From contig NZ_JACJIM010000001.1 in the NCBI RefSeq assembly GCF_014138435.1, positions 434,001-498,000 of the forward strand: 64,000 nucleotides of DNA, given 5' to 3'. A model generated the notes under the pieces. It had not been told where the DNA came from. It did no database searches and was given only the letters and a program-made list of their open reading frames with translations. The position numbers and the translations under genes were made by a program. This document shows, one piece after another, positions 25,643-35,063 of this stretch. The DNA is from Methylobacterium fujisawaense (GTDB taxonomy: Bacteria > Pseudomonadota > Alphaproteobacteria > Rhizobiales > Beijerinckiaceae). Within the stretch, counting starts at the first letter, position 1. Each line of letters starts with the position of its first letter.

Positions 25643-25841
25643 CTGGTTTTTCGGGAATGGGGTTTGGAGAAAGAATGGAGGCTCGTCGGGTCGGGGTGAT
25701 AGCCCCCGGGACCCGGCCTGTAAACGCTTCCGCGTCGCGTCGCATGCCGCCCGTGCGGCGCCCGACCGCAGGGAAGGAGGCGAGCCGGCAAGCCTCGGGC
25801 GCGTTGTCGGGCACGAACGACAGGGCCCAGGAGGCAAGCGG

Positions 25842-26180
25842 ATGGCGGACGACGATCACGCGGCGACGTGGGCGGACTTCAACGAGGCCGTCAACATGAC
25901 GCCCGCGGCGCTGAAGAAGCACCTCGACAGCGAGGCCAGCAAGGAGGTCGGCCAGAAGAAGGGCGGCGGCGAGTCCACCGGCCACGCGATGGGCCGGCGC
26001 ATCCTGGCGATCAAGGATACGAAGAAGGCCGACCTGACGGACGACGATTACGCCGCCATGCGCAAGGTGGTGGGCTACGTCCACCGCCATCTCAAGCAGG
26101 GCGGAGAGGCCCGGAAGGACCCCGACTCACCGTGGCGGTTGTCGCTGATGAATTGGGGCCACGATCCGCACAAGGATTGA
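25842..26180 (+). CDS. DUF3140-type conserved protein
   Basis: A 112-residue acidic/basic cytoplasmic protein. The pattern is WADFNEAVNMTPAALKKHL...SEASKEVGQKK, GHAMGRRILAI, DLTDDDYAAMRKVVGYVHRH and a C-terminal WRLSLMNWGHDPHKD. This matches the DUF3140 family, whose function is unknown; the KVVGYVHRHL and SLMNWGHDP segments are its most recognisable parts. The ATG at 25842 has GGAGG ten bases upstream. It is divergent from prfB and converges on a small secreted-protein gene. Confidence 0.8.
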   Translation: MADDDHAATWADFNEAVNMTPAALKKHLDSEASKEVGQKKGGGESTGHAMGRRILAIKDTKKADLTDDDYAAMRKVVGYVHRHLKQGGEARKDPDSPWRLSLMNWGHDPHKD

Positions 26181-26201
26181 GGCTCCGGAACGCCCGGCGG
26201 C

Positions 26202-26561
26202 TCAGTAGCGCGGCGGCACGATGTAGGACGGAGCGATCACGTACTCCTTCGGCCGCTTGCGCGCGCCGAACCGGCCCTCGGTGATCTGGTCGTTGTAATA
26301 GTCGAAGCCCGTATAGCCGAAACCGCCGCCGTTCATCACCTCGGCGACCGGGACCGCGGGCTGCGCGAGATCGGGACGGCCCGGCGGCACCACCACCTGG
26401 CAGCACCCCTCGGTCTCGAGAACGGTGGGCCCGTTCGGCGCGGTGAACACGAAGGCGCGGGGCTGGTACGGCGCGGGCGGGTAGGCGGCGTCGGAGGCCG
26501 AGGCGCCCTGCCCCGCCAGGAGGGCGAGCAGTCCGGCGGCGATCAGGGTCTTGGTGCTCAC
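26202..26561 (-). CDS. Small secreted hypothetical protein
   Basis: A 119-residue protein with a signal peptide (STKTLIAAGLLALLAG, cut after ASA). The mature part is rich in Pro, Gly and Tyr (YPPAPYQPRAFVF, GGGFGYTGFDYYND) with one CC pair (EGCCQVVVPPGRP). It ends KRPKEYVIAPSYIVPPRY. It is probably periplasmic or surface-exposed. The start is a GTG at 26561 because no ATG fits. I do not recognise a named family. Confidence 0.65.
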   Translation of the reverse strand: MSTKTLIAAGLLALLAGQGASASDAAYPPAPYQPRAFVFTAPNGPTVLETEGCCQVVVPPGRPDLAQPAVPVAEVMNGGGFGYTGFDYYNDQITEGRFGARKRPKEYVIAPSYIVPPRY

Positions 26562-26674
26562 GCGATGCTCCGTCAGGGGGCCGGCCGGGCCGGCATCTGG
26601 CCTACAGTCTAGCTGATCGCGGGCGGCTTGTCCGGCCCATCCGAATCGACCGGTTACCGAAATGCCGGCGCAGA

Positions 26675-26887
26675 TCAGCCGCGGGCGCGCAGGACCACCT
26701 GCGGGCTTGCCGGCACGGGCCGGCAATCCGTCGTGAAGGCGTTGACCGGCAACGGCTTCGAGTCGCACGCATATACGTCCGCCGGGCCGGGCGCGGGGAT
26801 CGGATCCCGGGCGATGATCGGGTTCGGCGCACAGGCCGAGGCCGCGGCGGCGAGCAGCAGGGCGGCGATCAGGTTCAGGCGGCGCAT
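26675..26887 (-). CDS. Small lipoprotein of unknown function
   Basis: A 70-residue protein with a lipoprotein signal: basic MRRLN, hydrophobic LIAALLLAAAASA, and lipobox ASAC with the acylated Cys at position 19. The short mature part contains two more cysteines (YACDSK, TDCRPV), which could form a disulfide. It starts at the ATG at 26887, about 130 bp downstream of the aminotransferase gene on the same strand. Function unknown. Confidence 0.65.
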   Translation of the reverse strand: MRRLNLIAALLLAAAASACAPNPIIARDPIPAPGPADVYACDSKPLPVNAFTTDCRPVPASPQVVLRARG

Positions 26888-27021
26888 GCGACACTCGGGA
26901 CGCGGGAGGACCCCCGCACCTGACCCTGGCCATCGCGATCCGTCCTGACAAGCGCCGGCGCGGGGCGTCGGCGCCTTTGGCGGAGCCTGTCGCCCCGCGG
27001 CAACAATCCGCGCGGGGTCGG

Positions 27022-28239
27022 CTAGCCGGCCCGGACCATCGGCACGACGTTGTGCAGGGTCTTGTCGGTGCCGTCGAAGAACCGGCGGATGTTGCGCGCG
27101 GCCTGCCGGATGCGCTGCTCGTTCTCGACCAGCGCGATGCGGACATACTCGTCGCCGAATTCGCCGAATCCGATGCCGGGCGCCACCGCGACATCCGACT
27201 TCTCCAGCAGCAGCTTGGAGAATTCGAGGCTGCCCATCTCCCGGTAGCGCTCCGGGATCGGAACCCACGCGAACATCGAGGAGGCGGGCGACGGGATGGT
27301 CCAGCCGGCCTTGCCGAAGGATTCCACCAGCGCGTCGCGGCGCTTCCTGTAGATGCTGCGCATCTCGTGGATGCAGTCGTCCGGCCCGTTGAGGGCGGCG
27401 GTCGCGGCGACCTGGATCGGCGTGAAGGCGCCGTAATCGAGGTAGGACTTCACCCGGGTGAGCGCCGCGAGCAGGCGCTCGTTGCCCACCGCGAAGCCCA
27501 TGCGCCAGCCGGCCATCGAGTAGGTCTTCGACAGCGAGGTGAACTCCACCGTGCAGTCGATGGCGCCGGGCACCTGCAGGACCGAGGGCGGCGGGTTGTC
27601 GTCGAAATAGACCTCCGCGTAGGCGAGGTCCGACAGCAGGATCAGCTCGTGCTGCTTCGCGAAGGCCACGAGATCCCGGTAGAAGTCGAGGCTCGCCACG
27701 TAGGCGGTCGGGTTCGACGGGTAGCAGACGACCAGGGCGACCGGCTTCGGGATCGAGTGGCGCATGGCCCGCTCGAGGGCCGGGAACATCGCCGGGGTCG
27801 GCTCGGCCGGCACGGAGCGGATGACGCCGCCGGCCATCAGGAAGCCGAAGGCGTGGATCGGGTAGCTCGGGTTCGGCACCAGCACGACGTCGCCCGGGGC
27901 GGTGATCGCCTGAGCCATGTTGGCGAAGCCCTCCTTGGAGCCCAGCGTCGCCACCACCTGCGTGTCGGGGTTGAGGGTCACGCCAAACCGGCGCTGGTAG
28001 TAACCGGCCTGGGCCTTGCGCAGGCCCGCGATGCCCTTCGAGGCCGAGTAGCGGTCGGTGCGGGGCCGCCCGGCCGTCTCGCACAGCTTGGCGATCACGT
28101 GCTTGGGGGCGTCGAGGTCGGGATTGCCCATCCCGAGATCGATGATGTCGGCGCCCTGCGCGCGGGCGGCGGCCTTGATCCGGTTGACCTGCTCGAAGAC
28201 GTAGGGCGGCAGTCGCTTGATGCGGTGGAAGTCGGTCAT
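27022..28239 (-). CDS. Class I/II aminotransferase, AlaC-like
   Basis: A 405-residue PLP-dependent aminotransferase. FHRIKRLPPYVFEQVN, IIDLGMGNPDLDAP, CYPSNPTAYVA and the PLP lysine in SLSKTYSMAGWRMGF (Lys238) match the AlaC / glutamate-pyruvate aminotransferase group of alphaproteobacteria. Some annotations call these LL-diaminopimelate aminotransferase. It probably interconverts alanine and pyruvate with 2-oxoglutarate. The ATG at 28239 is chosen; another in-frame ATG at 28251 adds four residues. No biosynthetic neighbours decide between the two names. Confidence 0.85.
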   Translation of the reverse strand: MTDFHRIKRLPPYVFEQVNRIKAAARAQGADIIDLGMGNPDLDAPKHVIAKLCETAGRPRTDRYSASKGIAGLRKAQAGYYQRRFGVTLNPDTQVVATLGSKEGFANMAQAITAPGDVVLVPNPSYPIHAFGFLMAGGVIRSVPAEPTPAMFPALERAMRHSIPKPVALVVCYPSNPTAYVASLDFYRDLVAFAKQHELILLSDLAYAEVYFDDNPPPSVLQVPGAIDCTVEFTSLSKTYSMAGWRMGFAVGNERLLAALTRVKSYLDYGAFTPIQVAATAALNGPDDCIHEMRSIYRKRRDALVESFGKAGWTIPSPASSMFAWVPIPERYREMGSLEFSKLLLEKSDVAVAPGIGFGEFGDEYVRIALVENEQRIRQAARNIRRFFDGTDKTLHNVVPMVRAG

Positions 28240-28359
28240 GGGCGTGTCCATCGGCGCGTCCCGAATCTGGCGTCTTTCGTCTGGGCCGGTCGCGCGAACC
28301 CCATGCTCTAGCAGAGTTGCGGGCCGCCGCCGACCCACAAATCGGTGCTCAAATCGGTG

Positions 28360-28719
28360 CTATTGCGGCGGCGCCGGGGCCGGCTTGATGGTGGCCGCGG
28401 CGCCCTGCCCGGCGCTCGCCGCCGCCCGGCCGCGGACCTCGTTGCGGCCGCGGGCGCTCTCCAGCTCCGCCTCCAGGGCCTTCTGGCCGGTGACCGACTT
28501 GGCCCGGACCGGGCGCTTCGGCGCGTCGACGCCCACCGGCATGAAGTCGGGCTGCGCCTTGCTGCGGGATTCCGCGACGAAATCCGGCGCGGCGACGGTC
28601 CGCGGCCCGTAGCCTGCATCGGAGGCCAGCGAGCGGACGACGTCGCCCGAGCAGGCCCCGAGCAGGCTGACCAGCAGCCCGAGGCCGGCCGTGCGGATCA
28701 GCGGCAGGCTGCGGGACAT
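28360..28719 (-). CDS. Putative lipoprotein of unknown function
   Basis: A 119-residue protein with a lipoprotein signal: SLPLIRTAGLGLLVSL followed by LGAC, with Cys23 as the acylation site. The rest is low complexity and charged, with basic/Ala segments (KALEAELESARGRNEVRG) and a tail rich in Ala, Lys and Pro. A longer form from the ATG at 28752 is possible. It is divergent from phaC across a short intergenic region. No recognised domain. Confidence 0.6.
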   Translation of the reverse strand: MSRSLPLIRTAGLGLLVSLLGACSGDVVRSLASDAGYGPRTVAAPDFVAESRSKAQPDFMPVGVDAPKRPVRAKSVTGQKALEAELESARGRNEVRGRAAASAGQGAAATIKPAPAPPQ

Positions 28720-28893
28720 GCGGGCGACAGGGTTCAAAATGGCACGATCCATCGTCACATGGGTTTGAAAAGAACGGCCGGATGTTTCGGCGACGTCCGC
28801 AACCGGGGTGGCGAAAGCTCTGGCTCGCTCCTTATTTTGTCGGAAACGAGGCCCGCGCGATCGGGTCGACAGACGAAACACAGGGAGGCACGT

Positions 28894-30735
28894 TTGACGA
28901 GTCCGCAGGCGCCGGATCGGACCGCCCCTCCGAAGTCGGTCTCGAACGGCGCGATGCCGGACGGCATGGCTGCTCCGATGCCGGATTTCGAGGCGCTGTC
29001 CCGCAATGCCGGACAGTTCGTCGAGGCGATGGGGCGCAATATCGCCCGCGCCCTCGGGCCCGAGGGACAGGGAGGCGCCCCCGGAAGCGAGATGAACGAG
29101 GCCGCCAAGGTCCTCGGGCAGGTGGCCGAGACCTGGCTCGCCGACCCGAAGCGGAGCGCCGAGGCCCAGGCCCGCCTGTCGCAGGCCTTCCTGTCGCTCT
29201 GGGGCTCGACCTACATGCGCCTGCAGGGCCAGCCCGCCGACCCGGTGGTTCTTCCGGAGCCCCGGGACGCGCGCTTCGCCCATGCCGAGTGGTCGACCAA
29301 CCCGTATTTCGACTTCATCAAGCAGGCCTACCTGCTCGCCGCCCGCTGGGCCGAAAGCCTCGTGGACGAGGCCGAGGGGCTCGATGCGCACACGCGCCAC
29401 AAGGCGCAATTCTACCTGCGCCAGCTCACCAGCATGCTCTCGCCGTCGAACTTCCTGCCGACCAACCCGGAGCTGATCCGCCATACCCTCCAGGAGAACG
29501 GCGCCAACCTCGTCCGCGGCCTGAAGATGTACGAGGAGGATCTACAGGCGGGCGGCGGACATCTGCGCGTGCGCCAGACCGACCCGAGCGGGTTCGAGGT
29601 CGGGCGCAACATGGCGGTCACCCCCGGCGAGGTGGTGTTCCGCAACGATCTGATCGAGCTGATCCAGTACGCGCCCGCCACCGAGACCGTGCTGCGGCGC
29701 CCGTTCCTGATGGTTCCGCCCTGGATCAACAAGTTCTACATCCTCGACCTCAATCCCCAGAAGAGCTTCCTGAAGTGGATGGTCGACCAGGGCCTGACGG
29801 TCTTCTGCATCTCGTGGGTGAATCCGGATTCCCGGCATGCCGACAAGGACTTCGAGTCCTACATGCGCGAGGGGATCGAGGCGGCCATCGACGCGATCGG
29901 GGTCGCCACCGGGGAGACCGAGGTCACGGCGGCCGGCTACTGCGTCGGCGGGACGCTGCTCGCCGTGACGCTGGCCATGCAGGCCGCCACCGGAAACCGG
30001 CGGATCAAGAGCGCGACGCTGCTCACCACGCAGGTCGACTTCACCCATGCCGGCGACCTGAAGGTCTTCGCCGACGAGGAGCAGATCCGGCAGGTCGAGG
30101 CCCGGATGGCCGAGCAGGGCTACCTGGAGGGCGCCCGGATGGCGAACGCCTTCAACATGCTCCGGCCGAACGACCTGATCTGGCCCTACATCGTCAACAA
30201 CTACATCAAGGGCAAATCGCCCTCGGCTTTCGACCTGCTGTACTGGAATTCCGACGCCACGCGGATGCCAGCGGCCAATCATTCCTTCTATCTGCGCAAC
30301 TGCTACCTCGACAACACGCTGGCGCAGGGACGGATGGTGCTCGGCAACGTCCGCCTCGACCTCAAGAAGGTGCAGGTCCCGATCTTCAACCTCGCAACCC
30401 GGGAGGATCACATCGCGCCGGCCCTCTCGGTCTTCGAGGGCTCGAAGGTGTTCGGCGGCAAGGTCGATTTCGTGCTGGCGGGATCGGGCCATATCGCCGG
30501 CGTGATCAACCCCCCGTCCAAGCCGAAATACGGCTACTGGACCGGCGGCCCGGTCAAGGGGACGCTGGAGGACTGGATCAGCGCCGCGGTCGAGACCAAG
30601 GGTTCGTGGTGGCCGTATTGGTTTCAGTGGATCGAGGCGCAGGCGCCGGAGCGGGTGCCGGCCCGGAAACCCGGCGGGGATGCGCTCCAATCCCTCGGCC
30701 CGGCGCCGGGGACCTACGTGCGCATGCGGGCCTGA
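28894..30735 (+). CDS. phaC: Class I poly(3-hydroxyalkanoate) synthase
   Basis: A 613-residue enzyme that polymerises (R)-3-hydroxyacyl-CoA into PHA granules. The lipase-like box is GYCVGGT with nucleophile Cys350; Asp505 (ATREDHIAP) and His533 (GSGHIAGVINPP) complete the triad. PPWINKFYILDL, FCISWVNPD and KPKYGYWTGG are standard PhaC blocks. The length fits class I synthases. The start is a TTG at 28894, preceded by AGGGAGGC at good spacing; the next ATG would remove about 20 residues and has no such site. No phaA, phaB or phasin gene is adjacent. A MaoC hydratase at 61722 could feed precursors but is unlinked. Confidence 0.94.
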   Translation: MTSPQAPDRTAPPKSVSNGAMPDGMAAPMPDFEALSRNAGQFVEAMGRNIARALGPEGQGGAPGSEMNEAAKVLGQVAETWLADPKRSAEAQARLSQAFLSLWGSTYMRLQGQPADPVVLPEPRDARFAHAEWSTNPYFDFIKQAYLLAARWAESLVDEAEGLDAHTRHKAQFYLRQLTSMLSPSNFLPTNPELIRHTLQENGANLVRGLKMYEEDLQAGGGHLRVRQTDPSGFEVGRNMAVTPGEVVFRNDLIELIQYAPATETVLRRPFLMVPPWINKFYILDLNPQKSFLKWMVDQGLTVFCISWVNPDSRHADKDFESYMREGIEAAIDAIGVATGETEVTAAGYCVGGTLLAVTLAMQAATGNRRIKSATLLTTQVDFTHAGDLKVFADEEQIRQVEARMAEQGYLEGARMANAFNMLRPNDLIWPYIVNNYIKGKSPSAFDLLYWNSDATRMPAANHSFYLRNCYLDNTLAQGRMVLGNVRLDLKKVQVPIFNLATREDHIAPALSVFEGSKVFGGKVDFVLAGSGHIAGVINPPSKPKYGYWTGGPVKGTLEDWISAAVETKGSWWPYWFQWIEAQAPERVPARKPGGDALQSLGPAPGTYVRMRA

Positions 30736-30743
30736 GGCGCGCC

Positions 30744-30783
30744 ATCCGCGGCGAACCGGAGCGGGGCACCGCCCGTCGCGGAT
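30744..30783. terminator. Hairpin between convergent phaC and fadL-like genes
   Basis: A 10-bp arm pair ATCCGCGGCG / CGTCGCGGAT (9 of 10 match) in the 82-bp gap where the two transcripts meet. No T-run. A likely shared transcript end. Confidence 0.4.
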
Positions 30784-30817
30784 CGCCCGGGGGAGCCGGG
30801 CGCCCCGCGCAGGCGCA

Positions 30818-32131
30818 TCACCATTTCCGCACGAGGGGCGCGGGGGCGGGGGCCGGCGGCGCGCCGAACACGTAGCGGAAGCCCACCGAGACGATGTCGG
30901 CGCTGGAATCCACCACCCCCGCGAAGGCGATGTTGCCGACGTTGTAGTCGCGGCCGAGGCCCGCCAGGATCCGCGACCGGTCCAGGAAGAAGTGCGAATA
31001 GGCGAGGTTCAGCGTCAGCTGCCGGCTCCAGCGGTAGCTGGCGCCCACCGAGGCGATGTATCGGTCCCCGTCCGGCAGCCGCACCGAACGGTTGCGGAAG
31101 TCGATCGGCGAGGTCTCGTAGGCGAAGCCCGTGCGCAGCGTCAGGTTCGGCGAGGCGTCGTACTCGGCGCCGATCGCGTAGGTGAACCCGTCCTTGTAGT
31201 TGAGCGGCAGGGTGTTCACCGGCAGGCCGAGGGTCTTCGACACGATCCCGATGGTCCCGAGCCTCGACCAGTTGTCCCATTCGAAGCCGAGGTTCACCCG
31301 CGCCACCGGCGAGACCGCCTGGGTGAGGCCGACGCTCAGCTTGTCGGGGGTGTTCAGCCTCGCCCGGACCTGGCCGGCGAGCGGAGCCAGGGCGAGCAGC
31401 GGCACGCCGATCGAGCCGTCGATGTCGTGGTGCACCGAGGAGCGGTAGCCGATGCCCAGCACGGTCCCGTCGCGGGGCGTCAGCGTGGCGCCCGCGGTGA
31501 AGCCCACCCCCCAGGATTCCCCCTTGAGGAAGGAGCTCGGATAGGCGGTCGGCAGGAGGCCCGGGACCGGCAGCGCCTGCCGCAGGGTCAGGCGGAAATA
31601 CTCGATGTTCGGCCCGGCCGCGATCGACAGCCATTCGTTGACCTTGAAGCCGATCACCGGGTTGATCGCCAGGGAGAAGATCCGCGACGAGCGTCCGTAG
31701 ACCTCCCCGGCCCAGACCTGGTTGGGCTTGGTCACGAGCCCGAAGGGCGCGCCGGTCGAGAGGCCGAGCCACAGGCGGTCGTTCAGCTGGTACGAGGTCG
31801 CGCCCGCCGGCACGAGGGCGCCCTGACCGAGCTCGCCCGAGCCGCCCAGCCGCGCGAAGCCCGGATTGGTGCCCGGCGCCGGGCGGATCTCCGAGGACAG
31901 GCCGATATAGGTGAAGTTCTGCTCCGCGACGAAGCCCGGGTTCATCGTGATGGTCGCGGGGTTCCAGAACATCGACGACACGCCGCCCGATCCCGAGGCC
32001 GCGCCCGCAAACGCCAGCCCCTGCGCCTGCGTGCTCTGCTCCCGCAGACCGAACGCCCCAGCCTGAACCTGCCCGGCACCGAGGATCATTGCCGTCGCCG
32101 CCAGCATTGCAGCGCGCACCGTCCTGCCCAT
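30818..32131 (-). CDS. Outer-membrane transport protein, FadL/OmpP1 family
   Basis: A 437-residue outer-membrane barrel. The signal peptide is MGRTVRAAMLAATAMILGAG, cut after VQA; the mature start GAFGLREQSTQAQGLAFAG and SSMFWNPATITMNPG are the FadL N-terminal hatch motif (NPA). Later strands (GIGYRSSVHHDIDGS, TFGFRYVFG-like end) fit the 14-strand fold. These proteins let hydrophobic compounds such as long-chain fatty acids or aromatics cross the outer membrane. The ATG at 32131 follows GGGGGACGAG; a TTG at 32143 is an alternative. It is convergent with phaC. Confidence 0.9.
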   Translation of the reverse strand: MGRTVRAAMLAATAMILGAGQVQAGAFGLREQSTQAQGLAFAGAASGSGGVSSMFWNPATITMNPGFVAEQNFTYIGLSSEIRPAPGTNPGFARLGGSGELGQGALVPAGATSYQLNDRLWLGLSTGAPFGLVTKPNQVWAGEVYGRSSRIFSLAINPVIGFKVNEWLSIAAGPNIEYFRLTLRQALPVPGLLPTAYPSSFLKGESWGVGFTAGATLTPRDGTVLGIGYRSSVHHDIDGSIGVPLLALAPLAGQVRARLNTPDKLSVGLTQAVSPVARVNLGFEWDNWSRLGTIGIVSKTLGLPVNTLPLNYKDGFTYAIGAEYDASPNLTLRTGFAYETSPIDFRNRSVRLPDGDRYIASVGASYRWSRQLTLNLAYSHFFLDRSRILAGLGRDYNVGNIAFAGVVDSSADIVSVGFRYVFGAPPAPAPAPLVRKW

Positions 32132-32544
32132 CTCGTCCCCCAAGCGTTGTCGTTCTGGCGGGCGCCGAAGATTGTTAGAGCTTCATCAGGTGGCACCCTT
32201 TCGGGCATGGTGCCGGTTGCGGGGACTGAACCGCAATGACCAGGACGGCCTCAGGAGGCGAAAAGAAGATCCGTAGAGACATCGGGATGCATTGTCCCAT
32301 CGGGGCCGATGCCTGGCGAAGACCTGTTTTCGATAATTACGCACCCAACTTTTCCTCTTGCGCCGCGCCCTGAACAATAGACCCATTATCATCAGACCAT
32401 GAACTTTTTTGCAGGCCTGTTGCTTGGCTGCGACACCCGGCGGGGCGCTGCGTGCGGACCGCCGGCCTTGCACCCGGGTCGAGGCCCGGCCATGGTCCCG
32501 GCGTCCGGCGCAGACCGGCACAGGGAAGGATGAGGAGTGCGGCC
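32132..32544. other. Divergent intergenic region upstream of the FadL and FAH-hydrolase genes
   Basis: 413 bp with no convincing gene. It includes a modestly AT-rich part (about 32320-32410, for example ACAATAGACCCATTATCATC) that probably holds promoters for both genes. A small dyad GGCACC-N11-GGTGCC lies at about 32192-32214. Nothing else recognised. Confidence 0.5.
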
Positions 32545-33429
32545 ATGAAGCTCTTCCGGCACGGCCCGAGCGGCGACGAGAAGCCCGGCCTCGTGGATGC
32601 GAAAGGCGGCCTGCGCGACCTGTCGGGCATCGTGCGGGACATTGCCGGGCCGGCGCTGTCGCCCGATTCGCTGGCGCGCCTGCGCGCCCTCGATCCCGAG
32701 ACCCTGCCGAAGCTGCCGCCGGACGTGCGCCTCGGCCCCTGCGTGGGCGGCACCCGCAACGTCGTGGCCATCGGCCTGAACTTCGCCGACCACGCCGCCG
32801 AGACCGGCTCGCCGATCCCGGCCGAGCCGATCATCTTCAACAAGGCGCCGTCCAGCCTGTGCGGGCCGAACGACACGGTGATCATCCCCAAGGGGTCGCA
32901 CAGCACCGACTGGGAGGTCGAACTCGCCGTGGTGATCGGGCGGCGCGCCAGCTACGTCCACGCCAACGAGGCGCTGAGCTACGTGGCGGGGGCCTGCATC
33001 TGCAACGACGTCTCCGAGCGCGAATGGCAGATGAACCGCGGTCCGACCTGGACCAAGGGCAAGAGCGCACCGACCTTCGGGCCGCTGGGCCCCTGGCTGG
33101 TGACGCTCGACGAGATTCCCGACCTGAAGAACCTCGCCATGAGCCTCGACGTCAACGGCGAGCGCCGTCAGACCGGCTCCACCGCCACGATGATCTTCGA
33201 CGTTCCCCAGCTCGTCGCCTACACGTCGCACTTCATGCTGCTGGAGCCGGGCGACGTGATCACCACCGGCACCCCGCCGGGCGTCGGGCTCGGCATGAAG
33301 CCGCCGCGCTACCTCAAGGCCGGGGACGAGATGGTCCTGCGGATCGACCGGCTCGGCGAGCAGCGTCAGCAGGTCATCGCCTTCGACGACTGGACCGCCA
33401 AGGTCTCCGCCGGCGAGCCGACGGACTGA
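32545..33429 (+). CDS. Fumarylacetoacetate hydrolase family protein
   Basis: A 294-residue FAH-fold enzyme. CVGGTRNVVAIGLNFADHA, the metal-binding STDWEVELAVVIGR, ACICNDVSEREWQMNRG, KGKSAPTFGPLGPWLV and PGDVITTGTPPGVGLGMKPP are the successive family blocks. Members cleave or isomerise C-C bonds of beta-diketo or 2-oxo acids (fumarylpyruvate, homoprotocatechuate intermediates, ureidoglycolate-like compounds) with Mg2+. The substrate cannot be assigned from the sequence. The ATG at 32545 has GAGGAG seven bases upstream; an ATG at 32530 in frame is less well placed. No aromatic-catabolism genes are adjacent. Confidence 0.9.
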   Translation: MKLFRHGPSGDEKPGLVDAKGGLRDLSGIVRDIAGPALSPDSLARLRALDPETLPKLPPDVRLGPCVGGTRNVVAIGLNFADHAAETGSPIPAEPIIFNKAPSSLCGPNDTVIIPKGSHSTDWEVELAVVIGRRASYVHANEALSYVAGACICNDVSEREWQMNRGPTWTKGKSAPTFGPLGPWLVTLDEIPDLKNLAMSLDVNGERRQTGSTATMIFDVPQLVAYTSHFMLLEPGDVITTGTPPGVGLGMKPPRYLKAGDEMVLRIDRLGEQRQQVIAFDDWTAKVSAGEPTD

Positions 33430-33535
33430 CTGGCCGCGCCGCCGCCCGCATCCGGGCGGCGGTGCCGGTTCCAGGAACAGACACCGGTATCGGTGATCGT
33501 CCCGCGCTTCGGCCGGACAAGACTGCGACATCGGA

Positions 33536-33946
33536 TTGTCCGCAGGCCCGCGCGCAGGGTCGGAACCCGAGCCGCCGACGCGCAAGGCGATCGAGATCCG
33601 GGCCGACACCGTCAAGCAGGCGGTGCGGGACGAGCCCGACCGGATCCGGTGGATCGCGGCGCAGCCCAATCGCCTCGCGCGCCGGGTCGGGGCCGGCGGC
33701 CGGATCCTTGGGGCCTCCGATCAGACTGGATCGCTGACCGGGCGGGCGTCCTGCCGGCCGGACGGTCTCACGAGCGGCGTCGAGCGGGACCGGCACGGGC
33801 ACGGCCCTCCCCCGGATACCGGGCCGCGCGACGTCGCGCGGCCTCGGTTGGCACGGCCTCATCGTCCAGACCGATCCGTCCGCGGGGAGTTCGGGCGCCC
33901 GGCCCGCTTGATTTCTGTCCGCCGATCCGGCTCAAACACCGGATGA
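33536..33946 (+). CDS. Doubtful open frame running into the bioB start
   Basis: Occupies most of the 513-bp gap between the FAH-hydrolase gene and bioB. From a TTG at 33536 it encodes 136 residues. The first third looks coding, with mostly G/C third positions and a plausible helix ([20 protein letters not shown] then [16 protein letters not shown]). The remainder is Arg/Pro-rich and looks random. Its TGA overlaps the bioB ATG as ATGA, and bioB has no evident ribosome site of its own, so coupling is possible. It could equally be the remnant of a decayed gene. No family recognised. Confidence 0.25.
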   Translation: MSAGPRAGSEPEPPTRKAIEIRADTVKQAVRDEPDRIRWIAAQPNRLARRVGAGGRILGASDQTGSLTGRASCRPDGLTSGVERDRHGHGPPPDTGPRDVARPRLARPHRPDRSVRGEFGRPARLISVRRSGSNTG

Positions 33947-34956
33947 GCGCGACTTCCCTTCCCGGTTCCCCGCAGCCCGACCTCGGCGACATCCGCCACG
34001 ACTGGAGCGTCGCGGAGATCCGCGCGATCCACGACCTGCCGCTGATGGACCTCGTGTTCCGGGCGGCGCAGGTCCACCGCCGGCACAATGACCCGGCCGA
34101 CATCCAGCGGGCGTCGCTCCTGTCCATCAAGACCGGCGGCTGCCCGGAGGATTGTGCCTATTGCCCGCAATCGGCCCACCACAAAGGCGCAGGCGTCGCC
34201 CGCGAGCGGCTGATGCCGGTGGAGACCGTGCTGGCCGAGGCCGCCGCCGCCAAGGCCGCGGGGGCCCAGCGCTTCTGCATGGGCGCCGCGTGGCGCCAGC
34301 CCAAGGACGGGCCCGAGTTCGACGCGGTTCTCGCCATGGTGCGCGGCGTGCGCGGCCTCGGCATGGAAGCCTGCGTGACGCTCGGCATGCTCACGCCCTC
34401 CCAGGCCGGACGGCTCGCCGAGGCCGGGCTGACCTCCTACAACCACAACCTCGACACCGGCCCGGATTTCTACGAGGACATCATCTCCACCCGGACCTAC
34501 GACGAGCGCCTGCAGACCCTCGCGAATGTCCGCGAGGCCGGGATCGGCGTGTGCTGCGGCGGCATCGTCGGGATGGGCGAGGGCGTCACCGACCGCGCCG
34601 CGATGCTTCAGGTGCTGTCCAACCACGCCCCCCATCCCGAGAGCGTGCCGATCAACGCCCTGGTGGCGGTGCCCGGTACTCCGCTGGAGGACCAGCCGGC
34701 GGTCGATCCGTTCGATCTCGTGCGCATGTGCGCCACGGCGCGGATCGTGATGCCGCGATCCCGGGTCCGTCTCAGCGCCGGCCGCAAGAGCCTCACCCGT
34801 GAGGCGCAGGTGCTGTGCTTCCTGGCGGGCGCCAACTCGATCTTCTACGGCGAGCGGCTGCTGACCACCGCCAATAACGGGCAGGACGACGACGCGGCCC
34901 TGCTGGCCGACCTCGGCATCCGGGTCGGCGAACCGGTCCGGGCCGCGGCGGAATAG
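33943..34956 (+). CDS. bioB: Biotin synthase
   Basis: A 337-residue radical SAM enzyme that inserts sulfur into dethiobiotin. The CxxxCxxC motif is Cys67-Cys71-Cys74 in [64 protein letters not shown] and the second-cluster region ending [13 protein letters not shown] are all canonical. It is a stand-alone bioB; bioADF are not in the window. The ATG at 33943 lacks a clear ribosome site and overlaps the stop of a doubtful upstream open frame. Confidence 0.96.
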   Translation: MSATSLPGSPQPDLGDIRHDWSVAEIRAIHDLPLMDLVFRAAQVHRRHNDPADIQRASLLSIKTGGCPEDCAYCPQSAHHKGAGVARERLMPVETVLAEAAAAKAAGAQRFCMGAAWRQPKDGPEFDAVLAMVRGVRGLGMEACVTLGMLTPSQAGRLAEAGLTSYNHNLDTGPDFYEDIISTRTYDERLQTLANVREAGIGVCCGGIVGMGEGVTDRAAMLQVLSNHAPHPESVPINALVAVPGTPLEDQPAVDPFDLVRMCATARIVMPRSRVRLSAGRKSLTREAQVLCFLAGANSIFYGERLLTTANNGQDDDAALLADLGIRVGEPVRAAAE

Positions 34957-35063
34957 GCCCACGGACGCCTTTCCGCTCGCGCCTTGCCGCTTGGACCTTG
35001 CCGCTGGGACCTTGCCGCGCGCGCTGATGGGGTGGTGACGGCCGCCGCCCACGGCCGATCGCG

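Noticed and set aside
25571..25837. Independent 88-codon protein upstream of prfB
   Set aside because: Its last 23 codons are the RF2 N terminus ending in the programmed TGA; the upstream part overlaps the divergent DUF3140 leader and looks random.
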